Assembly: GCA_039566865.1 (NCBI GenBank)
Contig: CM076960.1
Location: forward strand, 16,846,501-16,910,500
Origin: Aurelia coerulea
Taxonomy: Eukaryota; Cnidaria; Scyphozoa; Semaeostomeae; Ulmaridae
Direction of reading: 5' to 3'
DNA length: 64,000 bases
The notes beneath the pieces were generated by a model. It was given only the letters and a program-made list of their open reading frames with translations, did not search any database and was not told the origin of the DNA. The stretch's first letter is position 1. Every line of letters begins with the position of its first letter. The translations under genes and the position numbers were made by a program. Shown here piece by piece: positions 36,761 to 50,200 of the stretch.

Positions 36761-39700
36761 CCAACAATGTTGTGGCACAGTCGTGTAATCCTCTGACTTT
36801 GTAGCCAGAACAGTCAGGCGGACAGGACTCCATACCCGGTAGAGCCCCACCACTTGAGCGTCATGACAAAGGGGTCGCAGATGCGATTAGGCCTATTCTA
36901 CTTCTGCGATCCCAGCGCTTGGCGCTAAAACCGCAACTTCACCTTTACGTTCACCTTCAATCATCCCATCCCACAGGAAGCTCTTTATTTGTGTCTGCAA
37001 TTTATGACTGATGCATGCTTATTTGTTTTTGGTGGTGTAATCCTCTAACCTTGGACATGAAAACCCACCCGACCATGCGACCGGGCTGTCACAGGAAATT
37101 TTTAATTCATAATGAACTGCGGGAAATTTTCCAACATATATCCATTTGTCGTAACTTACAAAGTCGTAACTTTCTTCAGATCTCTCGTAAGATTTTAGTC
37201 TCTGTTTTGAATCAGTTTGGTCGTGAGTCCTTGTATTGAGTGAAAATAAAACATTAGATTAAAACACAGGTAGCAGCGTATGATTGTAAAATTAATAAAG
37301 ATATTAATGATATACAACCATATTATATTCCATATCGTCTTTCTGTGTTTTGATGATGTTCCTCGTGCATGTTAGACTGATGATATGGTCGTAGTTATCG
37401 CTATTGAAATACTGCCGGACGCTCCTAACTACGACTCATAATCAAACGCCATTATTTTGAAATGACTATGACTGCCTCGTTTCGATAAGGGCCTAGGCAG
37501 AAAAGCACAAATATTTGTCGTTTTCAAATGAAACACATTGATTTGAAAACTTCACAATAAATCAGTTAATACTTAGCGAAAGCAGCAAATTAGTACCTAC
37601 GTACAAGATTTGATATTGTCGCCAACTGTTTTCATGGTCCTCTTGTTCGTAAGACTTTGTTTTGTCCGGCCCAGCTCCTTGAAACTCTGCTTTGAGCTTC
37701 GATTTTCCGTTAGTCAACATCAATCAATCGAATTTGCAGAGATTCTAATGGCGTTGTATTTTGTTGTATACTTTGTACATGGCTGTGTATAGCAGCCTCG
37801 TTCCCAAGGGCGTTCAAAAGTGAAAAAAGTCAGTCCAAAAATATTGCCGTAATATTATGAGTCCCAGTAAGAGCGGTCCTGGTCTGGTGTAATAGTCTCG
37901 TTTTGAATAGCGATTACTGGGACTCATCGTAATCAGTCTACGTGCATGTCTCTCCACCAAAATATTAGGCCTATCAGTCGACCCATTATTTGGGGACTGG
38001 GTCGACTGATAGGCCTAATATTTTGGTGGAGAGACATGCACGAGGAACATCATCAAATCAGAGAAAGACGATATGGAATATAATAAGGTTGTATATCATT
38101 AATATCTTTACTAATTTTACGATCATGCACTGCTTCCTGTGATTAAAAACGTTGAACGAATACAAGGAATCACATGGTCAGTCTAAGTTCTAACTGCAAT
38201 AAAACTTTGCGGAACGTCCTGCTGCTCAGAGCATCTGTCAGGCGAAGAAGATTACCTTGCAATCATTTTCTTGTTGGGGAGATGAGGTACGGTTTGTCCG
38301 AGGGAACGTATGTGTCCCCCCGTGCAGTGGGTTAAAGCTCATGCGCAGTAGCGTTTCGGGCTAGAACTCTGCCGGGCGCATGAGCATTAACCTACTGCAC
38401 GGGGGGACCCATGAGTTTCCTGAGACAAACCGTATCTCGTCTCCCCAACAATTTCAGACATTATGGCGCAAAAGAAAGTCTAAATTTAGAAAATGCTGTT
38501 CTTTTGTACCTCATCTTATTGTGACTCGAACAACAAGAGCAGATTTTGTAATACAATAGCAACAGTTGCGTTTGATCGACACCTCAATTCAAAGCGATTA
38601 GCGGATGCAGACAAAGGAAATTCTCTCAACCAGTAATTCAAAACAAACAAAACCGCAAAAGTTTCGCCGAAACTAGTAGGGCAAACTCTCGCCTTGTGCA
38701 AGCGAAAGATGGTTTTTAAGAGAAGTTATGTGCTTATAGCGAAAGAAGAAAGGTAAATCTAAAGTTCTGTCGCTTAGATTATGTTTATTTGATTCAGAAG
38801 TCGAGCAGAAGGCATTGTAATGCTTGCGTCTTTAGGGCTTAAAATGAAACGATTACAAAACAGCTCCTAAATCAAATAAACATAATCTAAGCGACAAAGC
38901 TTTAGATTTACCCTTCTTCTTTCGCTATAAGCACATAACTTCTCTTAAAAACCATCTTTCGCTTGCACAAGGCGAGAGTTTGCCCTACTAGTTTCGGCGA
39001 AACTTTTGCGATTTTGTTTGTTTTGAATTACTGGTTGAGAGAATTTTCTTTGTCTGCATCCGTTAATCGCTTTGAATTGAGGTGTCAATCAAACGCAACT
39101 GTTGCTATTGTATTACAAAATCTGCCCTTGTTGATCGAACTGCATTTGAATCAAAGTGATATTTCACAGCAATGAAATCTCTTTCTTCCACGTCTATTTT
39201 CTTCAGTAATTTATTTTGAGTGGGCAGGAAGTATTTCTAGCTACTTAAAGCTAATTTAAGCCCACTGCGCATGCCGCATCCAGGCATGGGACCCCTAGTT
39301 TAACGTCCCTTCCGAAGGACGGTGAGGTGAGTTGCGAAGCCAAGCCTCCGAGGTCACCCATCCGGAGTTTGACCTCACTCGACCGAGTTTAACTTCAGTC
39401 TCCCCCGCAAACTATCGTATCTTACATAAATTAGGGTTGGTCTCATAGGATTTAACTTTCACATTTTCTGGCATAATTTAACATATACTGATACAAAGTG
39501 ATATGCAAGTATACAACATTTGCAAGATCAGCAATTACTAGATTTCCTTCATGCTTCTTAGAAATCATAATGGTTTGTTTTATAAGGTGCCCAGCTTTAT
39601 CATTCCCAACTTCATACAGTTTGTTTTCTTAATGCCTGATGTGCATTTATATAAAACCAGTTACATGTTATTGCGTAGCTATCTCTGGATCCTATGCTCT

Positions 39701-42700
39701 TTTTGCAAGCTGGACACTTGTCTGTTCCTGCAAGAAATTGATGCAAAATTTGTTTCATACCCTGCCTTGCAGCCAGAACAGTCAGGTGGACAGAGTTCGA
39801 GAGCATGAGTTCCAAATCTTTAAAAGATTGATGTAAAAATTATATTGTTTCGAACGGAATGACACCAAAGAGACTTTAGCTATTTCGCTGTACTGCTACC
39901 GTTGGACTTATCTGAAATCTTCAACATTTTCAGAATTAGCATGTTTTTCCTCTTTTCTAAGAGTTCAAACAAAAATTTGAAAAACTTCGTAATTTCTAAA
40001 CATTTTGACAAAAGATGGAATAACTTTAAAGAAAATTAGAATTGATAGATATCTACAATATGGTATCAAGCGAAAGTCTGTCACTCTTCTGGTGTACGAT
40101 TAAGGAATTTAATGACGTCACGTCCTCAAATGAGTTGAATACGCTGTAATTTTGGAATCTATGATTCATGAGTTCTGAAAAGTCCAACTGTAGAGTTAAA
40201 GTTAAGGAGCTAAATTTTCTAGGCATTAGATTACAAGAAACAGGTCATAAAATTTACATCCACATTTGTCCACCGATTTAAAGATTTGGAACCTATGCTG
40301 TGTTCGAGACCAGTACTAGCCCTAGACTTATTACATGAGTCCTTGTTTCGCTCCACTACCCCCCCTCCCTACAATACCCATTCCGCTTCAACGAAGTTAA
40401 GTTTTAAGTTTTAGCGGAATGACTATAACAGCAAAAAATAATTCAATTCAATGGAGCAAAACTTAGACGAATATCATCAGTCTATACTAGCCCCACCACG
40501 GGCGCGTCATGACAGGGGGTGCGGACTCGATTAGGTCTTCTTTGCTTCTGCCATCCCATTGACCTTTTAGCTATTCTAGAAAAGAGCCTGGATCGAGCTT
40601 TTTTTATGAATTTTATATGCGATGTTCGATCGAGTGGCGTTAAAATTTCTATCACTATTGTGCACATTCGAAGATTCTACAAAATGTAGCGAAATATCGT
40701 TTGATTCTGATTCTATTCAGAGTAGCTAAAAGGTCTGTTGCTCGACCATTGGTGGTTAGACTCTGCATTTGCGTTGATTGCCGCAGCTATATCAGAGGAA
40801 TATTTATATGGTTCTACCAAGGAGGTGGTGAAAGAGATGGAAGTAATGAGACTTATCTTCCTTTCCTGCTCTCGTTCGAAACCTCCTCCGCAGAACGATA
40901 TAAATTTTCCTCTGCAAAAGCATAAAGCTGAAGCATGACTGCAGTGTCTAAATACCCATGGCTTGACGCTAAAACCGCAACATCACCTTCATTTTAATTC
41001 TTTTTCAGTCATGCAGGAGACTGGCTGCCACATCCATTTTCCGGATTCAAACAGGACATCGTCAGAGAAGAGTAACCAGGTAAATTATTCGATAGTTTTC
41101 GGAAAGCAAAATCAGGTTTGGTAACAATAACATCTAGACTGATTACACGAGTCTCTTTTTCAGATTGAATCGAATGATATTTATGGCTTCAAACTGAGAC
41201 TTATGACGAAACAGATTCAAAATAGAGACTAATTAGGTCAAATGCGCCGCGTTTTTGGCGCGTCCAATCAGGTCGCTACTTTCATAATATGGTCAGACCA
41301 CGTGCCTGTCCTTAGCGTTTGATTGGTTGATAAGATAATAGTTTGAATTTTTGAAGCGAAGCAACGTTCGATGCGTTTATTCTCTCACTCACAATTAATT
41401 GTTGCGGCAATCAGCTCACAAGATTCGGCGAATTCCATTTATTGTGGTTCAAGCATCGTTCGACAGTGTTAATTTTACTCTACTTACTTGTGCTGAGATT
41501 CGCCATTAACTGTGTGCCGAACAAGATTTCGCTGCGTTTCGTTTCTGAAAGGTGGTAGCTAAGAATGGGCCTAAGCAGGGTCGGCTTTTCGCTGTTTTTC
41601 AGTGAGAGTCCCTAGTTTGCAAAGTGTACTGCGTGGATACAAGAGAGTTGGGTAGTCAGTCTAGGGAAGGAGGGCAATTTTCATGAGCAAACGAAGAAAG
41701 TTTTGCGGTCAATGGTAGTGGAAACGAAGCAAACAGCAAGAAAGAACAGATGAATGAATGAGTTATTGTTTGTTTGTTTGTTTGATTGATTGATTAATTA
41801 ATTGATTGGTTGATTGATTACTGAATGCATGAACGTCTGAACGAATTAATGAATGGATGAATGAATAAATGGATGAACGAACGAAAGAATTCCTGTTTGA
41901 ATAAACCGCTGAAGAAATTACCGAATAGACCTTTTAGCTATTCTACAAAAGAGCCTGGATCGAGCGTTATTTTTATACATTTTTATACACAACGTTCGAG
42001 TGGCGTTAGAGCTTCCGCGAGAGCTTCTATCACTATTGTGCACATTCAAAAATTCTACAAAATGTAGCCAAAATATCGTTCGATTCTGATTCTTTTCAGA
42101 ACAGCTAAAAGGTCTATGAATAAATGTATGAACGAATGAACAAATGAATGAATGGATGAACGAGTGAGTGAGTGAGCATATGAATGAACAGATGAGCTCA
42201 TGTTGGAATAAAACTCAGAGCTTAGTCAACAGTTGTAAATAAAGTTCATTTATCCGATGTTTTTTTAATTTCAGTCAACTTATTTTGCGTTGTCGCAAAT
42301 GTCACGTGACATCTAATTTGAGATAGACTTTACCTTCTCTAATAATCCCATCCCCTTTGAGCCAAATTTTGAATAAGCCCCCCTCTCTATTAAGCCATCC
42401 CCTCACTTAGATTAAATTCCAGAGGCTACCAAAAGTTTTCCATTTATTTAGCTGAACAAGGTTGCATGTTAATGTGATGTGGTTTGGGATAAAACCGTGT
42501 TAAATTTATGTTTTTTACCCATAAAATCGTATGTTGAATTGGCCAAATGTGGGTCAAAAGAACTGAAAAACTACCATATATATCCTTGTCATTTGATTTT
42601 GTGAATAAGCCCCTCTCTCTTTTAAGCCCCTTTCTCTTTTAAGCCCCCTGCTGGAGTGTCAGAAACTAAATAAATCCTCGGGGGCTTAATAGAGCTTTTA

Positions 42701-45700
42701 CGATAGTTTAGCAAAAGTTTCTTATTGAGAGCAAAACAAAGAAGTAGCAATAAAAGGTCTCTTTAGAATATGTCCTGCCGTTTGATGGTACGAAACTGCG
42801 AACATTCAATTAGAAATGTGGCGTCAGGCATTTTAATAATTTATTTCCATGCAGATAATTGTTGCATTATCATCAATTTTGACTAAATTGGGCACCTGTT
42901 CTATTTGTAGCGCGTTTTAGGCCTCTCATTAAAAAAACTTACGATGTCGTAAACCCGTAAAGCACCGCAGATATATTTTTGAATTGCCACAGTTTATTAA
43001 CTAGGCTAGACTATCAGACTGATTACGTATTCGTAATTATCGCTATCGACTGATCGACGCTCAAACTACGACTCATGGACGTCCATATTGAAAATTAGGA
43101 CGCAATTGCTTCCGTCGATTTCATGTCCGGATATGGAAACCATAGCAACACTATACGAAAAGCTGAGTGCTCCAGGCAATGGCGGATGGACCTAAGTTAT
43201 TGGCTTATGCCTTGAATGACAAAATGCCTCGAAATTCAACTTTTCAATGACGTTAGCCATGGAAAAAAGCCACCAAGTACCCAGATGAATGGTTCCTCGA
43301 TCCAAAAATCCTTCACATTGAACCAGGAGTTCCTCATTTTAAAGGCCAATTAGCTTTATTGTTATTATTATTTTTAAATTCTTTACAGTTGGTATTTACA
43401 ATAGCTTATATACAATAGCTAATTCAGACCAACTATCTACAAATAGAACATTTAGAAAAATATGAAGAAAAGTAAATTTATTTACACTGTTTGCGGAGGG
43501 ATTTCCACAGATGTTGTTACTACAAGCAATTTCAATGAACTTCACCACAGCAATGAGAATTTCCAACTGCCGTACGTTGCCGTGACTACACCATAACCTC
43601 GTCCCAGAGCGCACGGCTAAATCTGTGCCCTTTCCGTTTCAATTTTTTATGAAAGTCCATAAGTCCCTGTTTGAGCAAAAATAATGTTGTTGTTGTTATC
43701 GTTGTTGTTGTTGTTGTTGTTGTTCTGATCATTGGGACTATGTTGTGAGTCTACAGAGCGTCTTTAACGACAATCGAAGCATATGCCTGGTGATTAAGAG
43801 AAATGTTTAGACGTTTCAAAACTTGTAGCTCCCAAACCATTAACCAGATTCCTTTAGGCCCCGTTGACACAATGCCGGTACAAGTTCGGCGTAAAACTGT
43901 GCCGTGTGGGGTTCTCTGTTCAATGGAATCGCCGTTTACACAATACCGGCACATAATGAATACGATAGGTTTTGACCATGCGCAGAGCGAGTATGTTTAG
44001 GTGCATGCTCTCATTTGCCAAATTATCGTCTCGATGTGAATCTGACATTAAATGATGTCGTATTCGCTGTTTACACTGTGGCGGTTGAGCGACGAAGCCA
44101 GTTAGCATGCCGCATTTATTTCGTGCCGTATTAAAGTAAAAACTATGTCACGATAGTGTAAAAGGGAAGCCAATACGTCACAGTTTCATGCGGTATTCAT
44201 TTCGTACCGGAATAGTGTAAACGGGGTCTTAGATTCATAGTAGCTCTGTGGATGATATGTTACCCTGCGTACCGGAGTCAAAAAAAATTTAGAAAATTAC
44301 AAATTGAAAAAATTAAAATAAAAGACGAGATGTTTTTATTTTCCTTTTTATCTTCCTTTTTATGCTCTGGTACCCAAGGTGATAACATATCATCTTTGGT
44401 ATTGGCCATGGGATAGTCATTGTCTTTCACTCCCCATGGTATCGTGCCTGTAGTGTCGTATAGTAATTAGAATTAGGTATAATAGAATGTAAAATATATT
44501 GTTAAATTTAATATTTAATAAAAAAATCTTTGGTAAGAAGATTTCGTTTCGCACAATCGCTCGTATCGTTGACAAATTGCAAGTGATTCTGTAAAAATGC
44601 TTTAACTCAAGATCCTTCAAAACAAGTCAAAAACCCTTTATTAAATTTACCATAAGGCCTTCAAATAGTTGTCAGTAACTTTCACTTGTTCAAGCTTTTC
44701 TTTCAGCTTTCAGAAATGTCGTATCTTCTTGTTAACAGGTATCAATAGCTGGACCTCCACATGGTGTCGAGGCAGCACGAAAGCAAATTCGGGTATGCGA
44801 TTATTTCGTTTTAATTTCTTGATACTAATAGACCTATTTTAGCTATTCTACAGGACAAGCTGTGGTCATAGGCTTTCTGATAGGCAGTTTTTGGTGGGCA
44901 ATATCACACGGAAATTTACCTGTTTTTTCCAAAATGAAAGCGTCATGTCAGTTTGAACTTTTGAAAATAAATCTATGTACTTCACAGAAGAAAAAACCAA
45001 ACATTCATTTCTTCTGTGATTGCATGTAAGTGGATTCTTAACGAGCATTTTTTGGTGGCTTCGGCGAGGCCACCACATAAACTGTAGAAAACAATGGAAA
45101 ACATTGGACACGTGCGGTGTTTACAGATTTAGTTTGGCGACGGAGCCCCTTTAAAAGAGTGCAGCTCAGAGTAGGGTTTCAACGTGTCGTTTCATACCCT
45201 GCAAGTTAAGAAAACCAGCATTTTATCATCTTCAAATATATGTTTCGATCATTGACTTGACAAAAGAGATGAAAAAGAAAAGTTTATCTTAGCTTTGATT
45301 ATCGAATTTTGATGATTTTTAAACGATAGTACTTGGGTATTGGGACACCTTATCGAGACGTTTTATCGAGAAGTTACACATTTTCAAATGTACACGATTA
45401 TGAAACAAACTATCGAGCCCATCTCTTAAACCTTTTTGGGGTTAAATTTGTATTTGGAAAATGGTCTATCATTCTGTCGCTGTCTGTGGATTCTGTGATG
45501 AGAACGTCGATAGGTGTATCACTCTTTCGAAGAAGCGCACGAAATTTTGCAAAGCGCTATCAGTTGAGTTAAAAAAAACGCACGCAGTTCGACAGGCTAC
45601 CGTTCCCTAAGTATACCGGATGGGTAAAAAAAAAGACCCGGCGTTTGAGAGGCTACTGCTACCTGAATATATCAGCAATGATAGTTTGCAATATCTAGTT

Positions 45701-47249
45701 GAATAGCTAACATGTTCAATTATTTTTAGAATTTTTCCTGGCTGAAGTCGGTCTCCCCGTTAAGATTTTACAAGGGATTTTCTAAAAAATGTCCCTTCGA
45801 GAAACCTTGAAAAACGTGCTAAAATCATTAGCAAGTTTCCCTTGTGTGTTTACCTTAAATAGATGACTTGAGAACGCTTTAGCACGTGCTATCCTCTTGT
45901 GGGAATGAACAAGTATTCCCCCTAGTCTGAATAACTTATTCAGGGGGATTCCATTCTCCCAAGGGGACGAAATGCATGAATGCATGTGAGTGTCATAATT
46001 GGTAGGAAGGAAAACAAAGGAAAATTATGTTTGCCGTTTTCCTTCATTTTGCAGGTTTTCGAAAGGGGCTTTCTGTAGGAAATATCTCGTATCGACGGGA
46101 AGGAATGGCGGATTAAAGCCGGGTAAATTGCTGAACCTAATTGGAAAAACAAGACAGTGGCAGCATTCTTCAAAAGCCGGGCCTTTTTATTGACTCACCC
46201 GGTATATGCATTAATAATAGCAATATCTGACTGAATATCCAACATGTTCGAATTTGATTATTTTTTTCAATCAATTATCCGATTTATTTCAACTTCACAG
46301 GAGCTGCTGCCAATCGTTCTGATGTTCGAGATCCCGCAGAATACGGTGGTAGTACCCGACAGCACATCTCCCACAATTCATAGCATTGCACACAAGTACA
46401 ATGTCACTATCACTTTCAAACAGGTATGCTCTTGCATCTTGCAATTATTGCTAGACAGCACAGCTAAATCTTTCGAAATGCTTGATTGAAGATCTGTTAT
46501 TGTTTTGTTTTATTAATTTTGTTTTCATTTTATATTATTTAACCACGGTTTCCCCGTCTGTATGTGTAGACTGCTTTAAGGAGGACCGTGCCAAAATACT
46601 GTGAAGTAGAAACCCAATTTGCAAATTATGTTGTCTAATGCTAATGATAAATATGAAGAAACATTTCCATTGAATATTAACCCTATTACTACTGGGGGGG
46701 CACATAGTGCCCATGGCAAATACGATTTGACGCAGTGTCGTCAGTTCGAAAGATAAAGAGCTGAAGGTTGGCGACTTTTCCTAAAATTTATTGGGCTAAT
46801 TAAAGTGAAAGAAACAAATTTTCATCCTCGTTTATGCAATATTGACATTGGCCATTATATGGCCATTACAACAAGAGTCCAAAAAGCCCGGGTTAAAGTG
46901 AAATTAAACCAAAGTAAAAGCAAGAAAAGCCTCTACAATTTCTAGTTTAACTTCTTTTGAAGGTAAGAGAGGGTAGGGTGCATGTTTGACATATTGATAG
47001 CATCTGTTGATGATGGCATCTGATTCGGGATCTTGGCTGGGGATTGGGTCGTGGGTCCTCGGGGCTGGTCTGGTGTGCGATTTGTCGTGGGCTGTCGGGG
47101 GTGGATGGTTCCTTTCGGTGCACCCAGTATAGTATAGTTTTAATAAATGGATTGTAATCTTATTCATTGTATTTTAATTTAATTTTATATACTTTTTCGT
47201 TGTGTCCCCAATTAGCCAGTAAGCTGAATATTTTGATACATTAATGAAT

Positions 47250-47290
<41 letters not shown>

Positions 47291-50200
47291 AATTAATTGA
47301 TTGATTGATATCTGCTTGGATATTGATCATGGATATTGATAATGTTTGTATCATTCTTCTCCTGTAGCGACCTCGTGCATATGGCTTCATAGGGACTGTT
47401 AGAGGATTGCATTCTGATCCCATTGCAGTTCGGGTAAGTGTATTTTATCCTGTTCTAAAAATTCCAGCCTCCACATGGTTCTGCTTCAAATTCCCATTAA
47501 CTGCGGTGGATTTGAGATTTTTTATGAAATTGTACAATGAGGATCAAGGTGACAAAAATATTTCTCTGATTTTATTTATTCGACAAATCCATTAGTAAAG
47601 GCAGTATTTCGACATAATCAGTATGTTAGTGGCCTAAGGCCACAATTGAGACTCTTTCTGTCCTTTTTAGAATTGTTCTGTGGTCTACGTTTTGAATCGT
47701 TCAGGATTCATTACCAACACATAAAATTAAAGGCATTGAGTCATGGTAAATAGACCGCGTATACCCAATTTGCAAATATTGCTGAGTCATGATGATAGCT
47801 TACGCCAATCTGATTGGCTGTTATTCAAACTGCACACGCCAGGCGGGATCCGATGTAGCCTTGTATTTGTGAAGTTGATATTTGATCACACGAAAACAGA
47901 CTGATCACATGAAAGCAGACAGACCCTCAGCGGAGAATCGCTATTTACCATGACTTAATGCCTTCAAGAGTAAACAAACTATTTATAATCGATGGTTCTA
48001 TCAAGGTAGAAGCAAAAATGCTTGTAAATCGTGTAATTTAATTGTCAGAGGAGCCGAACACCGAGTAAGAGATACCTGGGGAAAACTAAAAAAGACAAGT
48101 CGAATTAACGACTGTTGGGAATTCAGTGATGGCCACAGTCAACAAGGGCAGATTTTGTAATACAATAGCATGAGTTGCTTTTGTTGACACCTTAATTCAA
48201 AGCGATTAGCGATGACAGACAAAGGAAATTCTCTCAACCAGCAATTCAAAACAAACAAAGCCGCAAAAGTTTCTTTGAAGCCCAGGTAGCTAGCTCGCTC
48301 GTTGTGCATTCCAGAAACTGTTTTTAAGGGCAAACATGACTGTAGATCGAAAGAAGAAGGATGCATCTACACATCTGCGGCGGGCATTTTATTTGTTTGG
48401 TTCAAAAGCCGCTTAGGAGGCAATTCAATTCTCTTATTTTTTTGGGTGTTATCAAAACATTTACTGCTCAGCTTCTGGACCAAAGAAATAAAATGCCCGC
48501 GGCAGATGTGTAGATATATCCTTCTTCTTTCATATCTATGCTCATGTTTGCTCTTAAAAATAATTTCTGGAATGCACAGTGAGCGAGCTAGCTACCTGGG
48601 TTTCAGAGAAAATTTTTTGGCTTTGTTTGTTTGAATTACTGGTTGAGAGAATTTCCTTTGTCTGTGATCGCTAATCACTTTGAATTGAGGTGTCAACAAA
48701 AGCAACTTGTGCTATTGTATTACAAAATCTGGCCATGTTGGCCACAGTCTAATTTCTCATGGACTGAACTACTCGACTATATAGAGACCATATTCTATTT
48801 TTTCTATTCCATTAAGAATTTACAAACATATTACTAATTACAATACCTACAAGCTACGCTACAAACTACAGAGACGATGCCACAGGGAGCGAAATACTGT
48901 GTCTACCCTGCGGCCATTCTAAAGATAATTAAAAGCTACATAAAACTACACGTAACTACTATTACAAATAAAAGGAATGTTTAAATACAAACGGAAAATT
49001 AACGTAGAACAGTTCTTGTATAACAGTGAGCTGTAGACCCTAACCCGAACCAAAAAGCTTGAAAACACAACAGATGTGTTCCAAAGAAATCTCCTCCGTA
49101 AAATCCTCCGCATCAAATGGCCCAATAAAATATCAAACAAAGAGCTATATGATAGAATGGAAATTGATAAATGTAGTAAAACAATAAAGGAAAGAAGATT
49201 AAAATGGTATGGACACCTCTTGAGACTGCCAGACAATACAATTGCAAAAGTTGCATCAAGAGAGGCTCGGAGACATGTCAATAAACCAAGGGGTGGACAA
49301 AAATTAACGTGGATAAGAATGATTGAAAAAGATCTTGAGACAGCAAGGGTGATGGTGGCAAAAGAAGATAGAACAATCTTTGTAGCGACTGATGAATACC
49401 TAGCAAATAGCAGGCCATTATGGCAATCAGTAGTTAGCCGGGCTATGTTAAAATAAACGAATCGCCTATGAGATAGATAGATAGACACTCTATTTCTCAT
49501 GGGGTGAACTATTCGACTTATGACACGAGTGCCTTGTTTCCCTGTCTCTTTGACATGGATGATATCTTTTCGGTGAACAGAGACTCGTGATATTACTCTG
49601 AAAAGGTTGGCCTCATTTAGGCCCTTGCCACATGCAATGTTGGCGGGAATCAGCTTTCAAGATTCCGCGAATTCAATGTGATCCACGCTTCAATCGACAG
49701 TGTGAAATTTACAATATTTACGTTCTATAAGTTTTCACCATTAGGTGTGTGCCGACTGGGATCTTACTGCATTTCATTTCTGTCAGGCGATGACTGAGAA
49801 TGGGCCTAAGCAGGGTCATCTTTTTATATATTTATATATCAATGAATAATTACAAGACTACAATATAATTCAACAACAACAAAGTAAAGCTAATACAATT
49901 TTTAAATTTTTACAAGTAACTTATGATAGAACACAAATTGCATTAACAATACGATGACATCTTGATACAAGACGATTCATAAGACGATTTACACGACTAT
50001 ACCACAAGAGGTGTGATCAAGCACATCTCTCCTCCAGCCAACAAGCAACGATAAACATACACCGACTAGCAGCAAAAACAGAAGCTATTTTTATTCCATG
50101 AGTACATCTTTTTCACTGTTTTGTCATGAGTCCCTGTTGAGAAAAGCAACTACCTAAACAATAAATTGATAGCAATTTCTGGGCAAAAAGAACAATTTAT

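Noticed and set aside
35754..36870. tRNA-like sequences with A- and B-box motifs
   Set aside because: They are heads of SINEs: the body sequence and second copy follow the same pattern, and the second copy has a damaged B-box, so they are not tRNA genes.
48946..49500. Minus-strand frame of 184 residues
   Set aside because: It is the antisense shadow of the RTE LINE tail, whose + strand frame carries recognisable motifs.
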